DNA from: CALFVT01 sp964513675 | Lineage (GTDB): Bacteria > Pseudomonadota > Alphaproteobacteria > Caulobacterales > Maricaulaceae | Assembly: GCA_964513675.1 (NCBI GenBank) | Contig: CAZEOD010000039.1 | Location: 1-23,088 of the forward strand | Direction of reading: 5' to 3' | Length of the DNA: 23,088 nt | Position numbers and translations under genes: made by a program | In this document: in pieces, positions 15,778 to 22,833 of the stretch | Position numbering within the stretch: position 1 is the stretch's first letter | Layout: every line of letters begins with the position of its first letter | Notes under the pieces: generated by a model | What the model was told of the DNA's origin: nothing | The model's input: the letters and a program-made list of their open reading frames with translations, nothing else | Database searches by the model: none

Positions 15778-15912
15778 TTAATTTTTGCTTGGTTTATCTT
15801 TCTGCTTGCGAACAGCGGCTTTTCGGCGGCGTAAATTCGCACGTAACTGCTCTGAAAGGCGCGCCTCACGAGCAGCTTTGGCTTTGTCTTGGGCAGGCGT
15901 TTTATCATTCAT
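15778..15912 (-). CDS. Small basic 44-residue protein upstream of murA
   Basis: ATG at 15912 to TAA at 15778 encodes 44 residues beginning MNDKTPAQDKAKAAREARLS and continuing EQLRANLRRRKAAVRKQKDK, ending PSKN. It is highly basic (Lys/Arg-rich), has no Cys and is predicted helical. Short proteins with the same LRxNLRRRKAxxR core are, from memory, encoded near murA in many Alphaproteobacteria; their function is unknown, and nucleic-acid or ribosome contact is only a guess from charge. The ribosome-binding site is weak. A longer ORF on the opposite strand is its shadow. Confidence 0.7.
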   Translation of the reverse strand: MNDKTPAQDKAKAAREARLSEQLRANLRRRKAAVRKQKDKPSKN

Positions 15913-15988
15913 AAGTTGGATTTATCACAAAATAAGCAAGGTTCAATCACTCAAGATATATTTTGACAGATTTGCGGTCACTAGCATG

Positions 15989-16000
15989 TGTGTATACACA
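15989..16000. promoter_or_regulatory. 12-base perfect palindrome upstream of the lipoprotein gene
   Basis: TGTGTATACACA is fully self-complementary. It lies 77 bases before the lipoprotein ATG and 20 bases after a consensus -35 hexamer TTGACA (15963-15968). No good -10 at standard spacing was found, so this may be an operator in a regulated promoter. Confidence 0.45.
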
Positions 16001-16076
16001 GCGGCATAGATTAGTTCAGCTTTGATTAATCCTAATTTTTGAATAGATTGCAGGATATGAACCATCGGAGGGAATC

Positions 16077-16760
16077 ATGAACACACGTCAGCTTACACTC
16101 ACAACACTTTTGGCTTTATCGTTAGGCGCGTGCCAAACATTGGGTATTGGCAGCTCGCCTGAAGATGCATTATTTGCAGGAATAGCCGCTGATAAGATCG
16201 CTCCAATAGTGTCCAGTGAAACAGTAAGCGCAGAGGGCGCCTCTGCCGACGGGCTTGATGCCAACGGCTTGTCAGTAGTTGCGCCGTCGCCAGAGCTATC
16301 ACTTGCCGAAAGCGCAATCCGCGCGAGTACGTTAAACCCAACATGCGCGCAATTTAATATGAACACGCTTTTATATGCGGCCAAACCTAATACGCCGGGG
16401 TTTGGCACTGGCCTGATGAAAACACTCTTGCTCGGCACAGTCGCAGGCGCAGCTAGCGGCGGCATTGCCAGCCTCGGCATAGGCAGTGCTTTTTTAGAAA
16501 CAGCGGTTGCCGGTACAGCGAACCAACTCGTCTTTAACGGCGCAAGACCTGTCGTTGATGCTGTTATACCCAGCGGGGGCGTTGTCGCATCCGAAAAAGC
16601 AGAGGCGCTTAAACAAGCCTCCGAGCGTGTCGGCTGCCCTTATCCCCAATGGGTTGAAGGCTTAGACGCCAAAGAGGCCGCCTTACTCCTTGGAAAGTTG
16701 ACGAGCGAAGCGAAGGCTGCATCAGATTTAGCCCGCACGGCTAAAGACATTGTAAAATAA
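16077..16760 (+). CDS. Putative lipoprotein with glycine-rich segment
   Basis: A 227-residue protein not recognised beyond its targeting. The N-terminus is a lipoprotein signal peptide, MNTRQLTLTTLLALSLGAC, with lipobox LGAC and lipidated C19; +2 is Gln, so sorting to the outer membrane is expected. Residues about 113-140 (LMKTLLLGTVAGAASGGIAS and on) form a hydrophobic Gly/Ala-rich stretch of the glycine-zipper kind that may insert in a membrane. Two later cysteines (TCAQF and GCPYP) could form a disulfide. The C-terminus is Lys/Ala-rich and helical. A strong GGAGGG ribosome-binding site precedes the ATG. It stands alone, with a strong terminator right after it. Confidence 0.8.
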   Translation: MNTRQLTLTTLLALSLGACQTLGIGSSPEDALFAGIAADKIAPIVSSETVSAEGASADGLDANGLSVVAPSPELSLAESAIRASTLNPTCAQFNMNTLLYAAKPNTPGFGTGLMKTLLLGTVAGAASGGIASLGIGSAFLETAVAGTANQLVFNGARPVVDAVIPSGGVVASEKAEALKQASERVGCPYPQWVEGLDAKEAALLLGKLTSEAKAASDLARTAKDIVK

Positions 16761-16772
16761 ATATACGCCTAA

Positions 16773-16800
16773 AAAATATAGCCTTCGGGCTATATTTTAG
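16773..16800. terminator. Bidirectional intrinsic terminator with TTCG loop
   Basis: AAAATATAGCC and GGCTATATTTT form a perfect 11-bp stem around TTCG. The T-rich 3' arm serves the lipoprotein gene on the plus strand; on the minus strand the stem ends in a run of six T and serves the dehalogenase gene, whose stop is 84 bases away. Confidence 0.88.
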
Positions 16801-16810
16801 TCTTGTGATG

Positions 16811-16836
16811 ACGGCGGGCAAGAAACAACCCGCCGT
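16811..16836. repeat. GC-rich hairpin between the dehalogenase stop and the terminator
   Basis: ACGGCGGG and CCCGCCGT flank a 10-base loop. It precedes the bidirectional terminator on the minus strand and may protect the 3' end of the dehalogenase mRNA. No T run follows it. Confidence 0.5.
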
Positions 16837-16883
16837 AAAAATATTTATAGCTATACTCTATCAGAGCCAAAATATTTCTTTTT

Positions 16884-19800
16884 TCACAAATCAATCTCGA
16901 TAATACCGCCGTCTTTAGCTGCACGAGACTGACATAAAATAATATTGGTTTCGCGTTGTTTATTGGACAAGACGAAATCTCGATGCTCGACCTCACCGCT
17001 TATCAGTCCGCATTTGCAAACGCCGCAAATACCGTCGGCGCATTTTACATCTACATGTAATCCGGCCTCTGCAAGCGCATCCGTTGGCGCTTGGTCAGCC
17101 CTCACCGCAATCTCTCGGCCTGACTTCGATAGCTTAAGTGTAAAATCAAAATTTTCATAATCCGGCGTTTCCGGAATAGAAAAATATTCTTTATGTAGAG
17201 CTTCATCTGGCCAGCCTTGATGTAAGCCCGCCATTAATACAGCGCCCATATATCGGTCTGGCCCGCACGTATATAAATGCCAGTCCTTTTTATAAGTCCT
17301 GAGAATATTATCTAAATCAGCCCGCCTACCCGCTTCGGAAAAATGCAAAGACACCTTATCAAACCACGGCGCCGCTTTAATATCCTCCAAAAACGCGGCA
17401 GATGTTTCATTTTTACATGAATAGTGAAACTCGAAATCTCGGCCCGCGCGGTATAAGCTATGCGCCATAGAAATCATGGGCGTAATGCCAATTCCGCCGC
17501 CCATAAGAAAGGCCTTCTTTAAATCGACATCAAGCGGAAAATGATTGATTGGCTTTGATATAAAAACCTTACGCCCCTCTGTAAAAATGCGGTGCAAAAG
17601 CGCAGAGCCGCCCCGGCCCTCATCTTCACGCAGCACTCCAATCTGATATTTATGCCGGTCCGCCGGATCACCCGAAAGGCTATATTGACGAAAGAACTCG
17701 GGCGCGACAACTACGTCAATATGCGCCCCAGCTTCAAACTCTGGTAAGAGCGAGCCATCAAGCGATTTAAACTCATATTTTGTAATGCCATCTGTTTGCA
17801 CCTCGGCCTTAGAAATCGCCACACGCATAACAGGCGCGTCTTTTAGATCATAATTCGGATATTGATGCGCAAGATTCTCCGTCTCTCCCGCCTTTAATCG
17901 GCGCTTATATTCGGCAGGGCTCAGCATATCTTCATAAGCCTTAATGCCTTGCTCCCTGTCCATTGGAAACGGAAAGGGATAAGGCGGCGGCGCAAGATTG
18001 GCCGGATAAACCGCCAATGTTTGATCTTCAAATTTTAAATCCAAACCGAGCTGTAGATCCGTCTGACTGACGCCGTTTTGAGTTAAAGAATATGGCCCGT
18101 CATCCACCATTTCCAAATCCCACCACCATTTTTTAACGGGATTAATCCCCCCATTACCAATGCGGTCATCAAGTTTAGCCAGTGATTTCGCAAGACCCGG
18201 AATATGGCTAGCAGCCCAGCGAAACGGCGCCTCTGCAAATAAGCCTTCGAGGTTCCACGGGCATGTTTTCATACAGCGCCCGCACATTGCCCCTTCCTTT
18301 TGCGTGATACGGTAACTCGTGCATTTCTGACTATCGGACTTCCAAATCTCATAGCCGTTAAACATTGTTTTCGGGCCAGCAGTAATCGCCCCACTCGGAC
18401 ATTCGCGGGCGCATTTATTGCAATTATTACAAAAATTTTGCAGGCCAAAATCTATAGGTTTACTATGAGCCAGCGGCATATTTGTCGTAATCGTGCCGGA
18501 TTTAAGCCGCGGGCCTAAAAAGGGATTTAAAATCACTTCCCCAATGCGGCTCACCTCGCCTAGCCCTGCCAATAATAAAAGCGGCGGCTGCAAGACCTCA
18601 CCATCCATAACCGTATGGCTGCGCGCACTATAGCCAAGGCGGCGAATCTGTTCTGCTATAATTCCGCCCAGCAGTGAAAACCGCAAATAAGCCCGCATGG
18701 ACTGAGAACATGCAATCCAGTCATCCCCTGACGCCCCCTCCATGGTTTCATGTCCTTGATCCACCACCATAGAAATCGCATTTTTATGATAGGGCGCTAA
18801 AGGCTCCCCGACGGCATCATGCGAATAATAAACCCAATCTGGGCAGCGCGAAATACCAACGGCATCTGCCCCCAGAAAATATAAGGCTGCATGAATATTA
18901 TCGGCATTTTTTTGTGCATCATGAGTGGTAGGAGAAATAGTCTCTGCCACCTCCCCATCTTGCATCAAAACAAAAGCAGCAAGCGGTCGTCGCGGGCCAA
19001 AACTTGCCGCGCTTTTACGGACATAATTTCCGTTCTTAGCCCCATCTTGAATATGTTTTCCCATATCCCCAAAAATCGCGCGGGCAAACATATCTGTGCG
19101 CTTAGGCACGCGCGGAATACGCGGCTCATCCATAAAGGTTGTCGGCTTATCAACCCGCTTTATCGTCTCAAAGGGATAGGCCCCATCTTTAAACTTTCGG
19201 CCCTTATAAGGCACAGCATTAAAGACATTTTTCTCAAACCCTTTACCGGCCCACCACGCGGGGCCATGACTTTTCATACGCTCAATAATAGATTGATTAG
19301 CGCGCGGTTTTAGTGGTTTATCGGGTGCCAACTCAAATGTCGTTGTGACAGCCGTAATTCCGTAGCGTCTACCGAGGAAGGGATTGCTGATAACGGGGCC
19401 AAGCGGCGTTTCAACAAGCTCACCAAGCCCGGCCGCGATTGCGAGCTTGTTTAAATTTACATCTGAACAGCTTAAGCTGTGGCTGCGGGCGTCATAGCCT
19501 AGCAAGCGAATGTAATTGGCTAAGACAACTGCCGTTTCAGCGCCGCGCACACTGGCACGTTGCGCCTGTGCGTCTTGGAACCACTCGGTGCCAGCTTCAC
19601 CCAATTTTGGATCGCGTGGAAATTCATAAAGCAAAACCAACCCATGCGTATGATGTTTAGCGCTACGCAGCGGCGCGTCCATTGTGTCTTTAAGCTCCGC
19701 CATCACCACATCAATACCGCTTGCAAGTGTTTTCGTTTGCTGCGTTGCGAGATCATGCGCGAGCGCCTCAACATCGGTATTATAAACCGGCTCGCTTAGA

Positions 19801-20126
19801 AACATGTCCGGCGTAAGGGCGCAAACGCCTGCTTGAGAGCTATCATGATAATAAGCAAAAGCTTTCAGATGGTTGCTGCGCTCTTGCGGGTCTTGCGGAA
19901 TAATGCCGCGCTCTTTTTTAACCATGCCGTCCCGAATGGCATCAAGCATGGCCGCATAAGGCCGCAGCGCATTTATAAGGTTATCACGGTTATCTTCATC
20001 ATGAAAAGAGAGCGCCGCCATATCTGGCACATGCGTCATATTGGGCAAAATATCTTGCCGCGCTAAGCGTTCAAGCGGGAATGGGCCCAAATGAACGGGA
20101 CGATTTTTATATGAGAAAAACCGCAT
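16884..20126 (-). CDS. rdhA: Self-sufficient reductive dehalogenase: corrinoid RdhA fused to flavin reductase and 2Fe-2S ferredoxin
   Basis: A 1080-residue multidomain redox protein, predicted to remove halogen from an organohalide using NAD(P)H in the cytoplasm. Residues 1-275 are a degenerate copy of the dehalogenase module; 375-560 is the main one, with PDWVYYSH (429-436) where the family keeps a catalytic Tyr, and IRRLGYSARSH and AGLGEV...NPFLGPR in the cobalamin-binding core. Two 4Fe-4S sites follow: C566, C569, C572, C576 and C602, C615, C618, C622. Residues about 765-990 are a phthalate-dioxygenase-reductase-like module: RQYSLSGDP (813-821, flavin, probably FMN), GGGIGITPM (876-884) and YTCGP (952-956). 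The ferredoxin ligands are C1029, C1034, C1037 and C1065. There is no Tat signal or membrane segment. This architecture matches the catabolic RdhA group (BhbA of Comamonas; NpRdhA is a related cytoplasmic enzyme). The substrate is unknown. The ribosome-binding site is weak. Confidence 0.9.
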   Translation of the reverse strand: MRFFSYKNRPVHLGPFPLERLARQDILPNMTHVPDMAALSFHDEDNRDNLINALRPYAAMLDAIRDGMVKKERGIIPQDPQERSNHLKAFAYYHDSSQAGVCALTPDMFLSEPVYNTDVEALAHDLATQQTKTLASGIDVVMAELKDTMDAPLRSAKHHTHGLVLLYEFPRDPKLGEAGTEWFQDAQAQRASVRGAETAVVLANYIRLLGYDARSHSLSCSDVNLNKLAIAAGLGELVETPLGPVISNPFLGRRYGITAVTTTFELAPDKPLKPRANQSIIERMKSHGPAWWAGKGFEKNVFNAVPYKGRKFKDGAYPFETIKRVDKPTTFMDEPRIPRVPKRTDMFARAIFGDMGKHIQDGAKNGNYVRKSAASFGPRRPLAAFVLMQDGEVAETISPTTHDAQKNADNIHAALYFLGADAVGISRCPDWVYYSHDAVGEPLAPYHKNAISMVVDQGHETMEGASGDDWIACSQSMRAYLRFSLLGGIIAEQIRRLGYSARSHTVMDGEVLQPPLLLLAGLGEVSRIGEVILNPFLGPRLKSGTITTNMPLAHSKPIDFGLQNFCNNCNKCARECPSGAITAGPKTMFNGYEIWKSDSQKCTSYRITQKEGAMCGRCMKTCPWNLEGLFAEAPFRWAASHIPGLAKSLAKLDDRIGNGGINPVKKWWWDLEMVDDGPYSLTQNGVSQTDLQLGLDLKFEDQTLAVYPANLAPPPYPFPFPMDREQGIKAYEDMLSPAEYKRRLKAGETENLAHQYPNYDLKDAPVMRVAISKAEVQTDGITKYEFKSLDGSLLPEFEAGAHIDVVVAPEFFRQYSLSGDPADRHKYQIGVLREDEGRGGSALLHRIFTEGRKVFISKPINHFPLDVDLKKAFLMGGGIGITPMISMAHSLYRAGRDFEFHYSCKNETSAAFLEDIKAAPWFDKVSLHFSEAGRRADLDNILRTYKKDWHLYTCGPDRYMGAVLMAGLHQGWPDEALHKEYFSIPETPDYENFDFTLKLSKSGREIAVRADQAPTDALAEAGLHVDVKCADGICGVCKCGLISGEVEHRDFVLSNKQRETNIILCQSRAAKDGGIIEIDL

Positions 20127-20133
20127 TTACAGG

Positions 20134-20150
20134 CTTAGGTTAAAGTCGTC
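20134..20150 (-). promoter_or_regulatory. Direct repeat copy 2 in the dehalogenase leader
   Basis: On the minus strand it reads GACGACTTTAACCTAAG. It matches the copy at 20197-20213 in 15 of 17 bases and sits just 7 bases before the rdhA start codon. Placed with the other copy it could form a looping operator or a roadblock. Confidence 0.5.
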
Positions 20151-20196
20151 ATAAATATGCATAAATCATCTTTCATAACATTCGTGGCCGATATAT

Positions 20197-20213
20197 CTTA
20201 GTTTAAAGTCATC
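20197..20213 (-). promoter_or_regulatory. Direct repeat copy 1 over the candidate rdhA -10 region
   Basis: On the minus strand it reads GATGACTTTAAACTAAG, 63 bases (about six helical turns) upstream of copy 2. It overlaps the possible -10 hexamer. Confidence 0.5.
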
Positions 20214-20229
20214 TCTCTCAAATACTCAA
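20202..20229 (-). promoter_or_regulatory. Candidate rdhA promoter
   Basis: On the minus strand TTGAGT (20229-20224), a 16-base spacer and TTTAAA (20207-20202) form a plausible but weak sigma-70 promoter about 75 bases before the start codon. Confidence 0.35.
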
Positions 20230-20251
20230 CCACTATATTAACATTAAACCT

Positions 20252-20273
20252 GAGGGCTATGGATACAGCCCTC
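20252..20273 (-). terminator. Hairpin between the racemase and rdhA genes
   Basis: GAGGGCT and AGCCCTC form a perfect 7-bp stem around an 8-base loop, four bases after the racemase stop. The following tract is only mildly T-rich (AGGTTTAAT), so it is at best a partial terminator; read-through into rdhA is possible. Confidence 0.5.
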
Positions 20274-20277
20274 TATA

Positions 20278-20991
20278 TCAAGACCGCCTTAACCGCGCCC
20301 CCGAAAAGCGGATAACTTCACGGGCGGCAATATCTACTGTGTCATAGATCGGCAAACAGCTTTCGATATCCGTCCCAATAATAGAAAATTCTGAGCAGCC
20401 GATGAGGAGAGCCTTCACATCTTTAGACTCAAGCTCCTTTGCAAGTTTCGTTAGCTCGGCTGCAACCTCTGGGCTCGGGCCATCAGCTTTGATACGCCGA
20501 ATAGATGCTAAAATCTGATCGGCATTTTCAGGGTAAACTGCGGTTAATCCAACTTTATCAAAGGCAGATTGAAAAATCTTATGCTCGTCTGTCGCGGGCG
20601 ATGATAACATTCCTATAGATGTATTTTCGCCAAAATCTTCTGCTAATAAACGTGCTGACAAATCCAGCATATTCAGCAGCGGCGTTGTCACGGCATCGGT
20701 AATATATTTTGCGTAGTGGTGAGCCGTATTACACGGCATCACGAGGGCTTTCGCGCCTTGGGCTGTTAAACCACGCGCCATTTGCGCTAAAACCGGCCCG
20801 GGGTTAACATTGTTGTTCTCAATCAAAGCCGCGAGGCGAGACGGGACTTGCGGGTTCATATCCACATAAAACGGGACATGATCGACATCATCCTCCGCTG
20901 CAGTTAAAGCGATAACTCGCCGCATGAAATAAGCGGTCGCCTCTGGCCCCATGCCGCCCAAAAGGCCAATACGTTTAAGTGGCAGTGCCAT
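20278..20991 (-). CDS. Aspartate/glutamate racemase-family protein
   Basis: A 237-residue cofactor-independent racemase-fold protein. The signature GLLGGMGPEATAYF is at 9-22, and the two catalytic cysteines are C87 in MPCNTAHH and C199 in IGCSEFS, one in each half of the pseudo-symmetric fold, so a two-base racemisation mechanism is expected. Family members act on aspartate, glutamate or other amino acids; specificity cannot be read from the sequence. It starts two bases after the stop of the PLP lyase gene, so the two are co-transcribed and probably act on the same or linked amino acids. Confidence 0.88.
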   Translation of the reverse strand: MALPLKRIGLLGGMGPEATAYFMRRVIALTAAEDDVDHVPFYVDMNPQVPSRLAALIENNNVNPGPVLAQMARGLTAQGAKALVMPCNTAHHYAKYITDAVTTPLLNMLDLSARLLAEDFGENTSIGMLSSPATDEHKIFQSAFDKVGLTAVYPENADQILASIRRIKADGPSPEVAAELTKLAKELESKDVKALLIGCSEFSIIGTDIESCLPIYDTVDIAAREVIRFSGARLRRS

Positions 20992-20993
20992 AA

Positions 20994-22025
20994 TTATGCC
21001 GCCGGATTTTTCCAGCGGCCATCCATATCGAACGCCCAGTCATACCCAAATAACCCAACGGAACCGCCTGTATGAAGGAAGACTATTTTTTCGTCATTTT
21101 TGAACACCCCTGTTCGGACTAAATCAATTAATCCCGCTGCGCCTTTGGCTGAATAAACGGGATCAAGCAAAATGCCCTCAAGTTCGGCGAACATCTTAAT
21201 CGCCTCCTGCCCGCCCTCTGACGGTATACCATAACCTTCGCCGACATAATCCGTATTGGCAACGATATCGCTGCGTTTCACAACGCCGGGGCAGCCCATT
21301 TTCTTGGCCGTTTTCTCGGCGAGTGCAAATATTTTTGCTTCTTGCTTTTCCTTAGGCGCATTTGTGCCAATCCCTAAAACTGGAATTTGCGCGTTCATCG
21401 CTTGCAAGCCGACCACAAGCCCAGCCTGCGTTCCCGCACTGCCCGTTGCATGAGTGATATGATCTATTTTCAAATGGCGCTCATTAAATTGCGCCAACAT
21501 TTCAAAGGCTGCATTTACATAGCCCAAAGCCCCCGTCGGGTTAGAGCCGCCGCCCGGAACCGTATAAACTTTACGGCCCGTTTTTTCACGGAACATTTGA
21601 GCTGTCTTTTCAAGCTCTTCATTCATCGTCAAATCTTTGGCTTTGATCTTTTGTGTTGTCGCGCCGTGAAGATGGTCAAGCAAAACATTGCCGTTGTGAT
21701 TATAATTCATATTATTAGAACCGGTGCGGTCTTCGAGCAGGATATGGCAATCCATTCCAAGTTTCGCAGCAAAAGCGGCCGTCTGACGCGCATGATTTGA
21801 TTGCGTTGCGCCTTGGGTCATGACCATGTCTGCGCCTTCCAAGATCGCTTCACCGATCAGAAATTCCAATTTGCGCGTTTTATTGCCGCCTGTTGACAAG
21901 CCCGTGCAATCATCGCGTTTAATCCAAATCTCAGCACCGCCAAGCTCTTTCGTCAAACGGTCAAGCCGCTCTAGCGGCGTCGGCAAATGCGCGAGGAAAT
22001 GTCGTGGGTAACGCGATAAAAGCAT
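20994..22025 (-). CDS. PLP-dependent lyase, D-cysteine desulfhydrase / L-cysteate sulfo-lyase family
   Basis: A 343-residue fold-type II PLP enzyme of the ACC deaminase / D-cysteine desulfhydrase group. The PLP lysine is K49 in TGGNKTRKLEF; QGATQSNHARQTAA is the substrate and cofactor loop, GSAGTQAG binds the phosphate, and EGILLDPVYSAKG and HTGGSVGLFGY are the C-terminal blocks. The KRDDCTGLSTGGNKTRKLEF stretch resembles the L-cysteate sulfo-lyase (CuyA) branch known from marine Roseobacters more than E. coli DcyD, which has TPMAMGGNKLRK at that place; I judge this from memory only. D-cysteine desulfhydrase yields sulfide, CuyA yields sulfite, both with pyruvate and ammonia. A GGAG sequence lies nine bases before the ATG. 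It is followed at once by the racemase. Confidence 0.85.
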   Translation of the reverse strand: MLLSRYPRHFLAHLPTPLERLDRLTKELGGAEIWIKRDDCTGLSTGGNKTRKLEFLIGEAILEGADMVMTQGATQSNHARQTAAFAAKLGMDCHILLEDRTGSNNMNYNHNGNVLLDHLHGATTQKIKAKDLTMNEELEKTAQMFREKTGRKVYTVPGGGSNPTGALGYVNAAFEMLAQFNERHLKIDHITHATGSAGTQAGLVVGLQAMNAQIPVLGIGTNAPKEKQEAKIFALAEKTAKKMGCPGVVKRSDIVANTDYVGEGYGIPSEGGQEAIKMFAELEGILLDPVYSAKGAAGLIDLVRTGVFKNDEKIVFLHTGGSVGLFGYDWAFDMDGRWKNPAA

Positions 22026-22220
22026 GAGGAAACTCCGAAGAACTCAATAAGGGGGATGCCGTAAAAGGCTCCTCTAAGCTGTTTTATGCTCTATTTCAAA
22101 CATTCCTCAGTAAAGATTTTGTGCTTTGCCCCTTAATCCATGTCTTAAGTATAGCCATTATCATCTAACCCGTCATGAGCGGCAGTATTTAATTTAGATC
22201 ACGGCTCAATGTAGCTGTAA

Positions 22221-22619
22221 TTAAAGGAGTCCAAAAAGGGTTAAACCGATAATCATTTGGCAGGCAAAGCCCACCGCAAAGAGCAATGTACGAATAAGCG
22301 GAAGTCCCAAGACATAAACGCCCCAATGTCCGATACGGCTTAAGAAGAAAACAAACGCGGCCGTGGCCGTAAGGCTCGTAGCGGCCTCAGCAAGATGCAG
22401 CACAATAACAAGCGCGGCAAAAACAACGAGGTTTTCAACGGCATTCGCATGAGCTCGTTTCGCGCGCTGCGCCCAGGGCGCATCTAGGGGTGTCGCATGT
22501 TGTCCGTCCATCAAGGCTTTGCCAACCCCCATTTGCCCTAAAAGAGCAAGGATATAAGGCACCCAGACTAATCCAGTAAATAAAGCCGTTGCGGCCAACC
22601 ATTTAAGTTCGGGGGTCAT
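22221..22619 (-). CDS. MAPEG-family integral membrane protein
   Basis: A 132-residue protein with four predicted transmembrane helices at about 5-27, 60-80, 85-105 and 109-131. The family signature RAKRAHANAVENL (52-64), which carries the Arg and Asn-x-x-Glu-Asn residues that contact glutathione in characterised MAPEG enzymes, is present. Members include microsomal glutathione transferases; bacterial substrates are mostly unknown, so no reaction is assigned. A GGAG ribosome-binding site is 8 bases before the ATG. It stands alone between the PLP-lyase promoter region and the groEL terminator. Confidence 0.87.
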   Translation of the reverse strand: MTPELKWLAATALFTGLVWVPYILALLGQMGVGKALMDGQHATPLDAPWAQRAKRAHANAVENLVVFAALVIVLHLAEAATSLTATAAFVFFLSRIGHWGVYVLGLPLIRTLLFAVGFACQMIIGLTLFGLL

Positions 22620-22721
22620 ATCATATCTCCATATCGGTCGGTTTTATTCACTCAACCTATCAAAGCGATAAGAGACACCGCAAGGGCCTCGCAGCCTTGT
22701 CACGGTGAATTGATATAGACG

Positions 22722-22760
22722 GATAATAAAAAACCGCCCCGTATAAATACGGAGCGGTTT
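22722..22760 (-). terminator. Intrinsic terminator of groEL
   Basis: On the minus strand AAACCGCTCCGTAT pairs with ATACGGGGCGGTTT (one T-G pair) around a short loop and runs into TTTTTTATTAT. It lies 73 bases after the groEL stop. Confidence 0.92.
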
Positions 22761-22833
22761 CTATTTTCTATGAAGCATCCGGCAGAGCGAAAGCGCCCTG
22801 CCCGAGCTGCGTAATGTAAACCGCGAGGCGGTT

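Noticed and set aside
15785..16009. Plus-strand ORF of 74 codons upstream of the lipoprotein
   Set aside because: It overlaps the better-supported 44-residue minus-strand gene and the palindromic promoter region, and its protein resembles no family.
18891..19313. Plus-strand ORF of 140 codons inside the dehalogenase gene
   Set aside because: It is antisense to a continuous coding frame with clear motifs, has no promoter or binding site, and is basic and low-complexity as shadow frames are.
16884..20126. Respiratory reductive dehalogenase or epoxyqueuosine reductase as the product
   Set aside because: There is no twin-arginine signal or RdhB partner, and the C-terminal flavin and 2Fe-2S modules are absent from QueG and from respiratory RdhA.
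20127..20277. Possible cobalamin riboswitch ahead of the B12-dependent dehalogenase
   Set aside because: The gap is only 151 bases and holds no B12-box-like sequence or long folded leader.
22676..22706. Imperfect stem-loop CACCG...CGGTG between MAPEG and groEL
   Set aside because: It has an internal loop and no T run; the real groEL terminator is the strong hairpin just beyond it.
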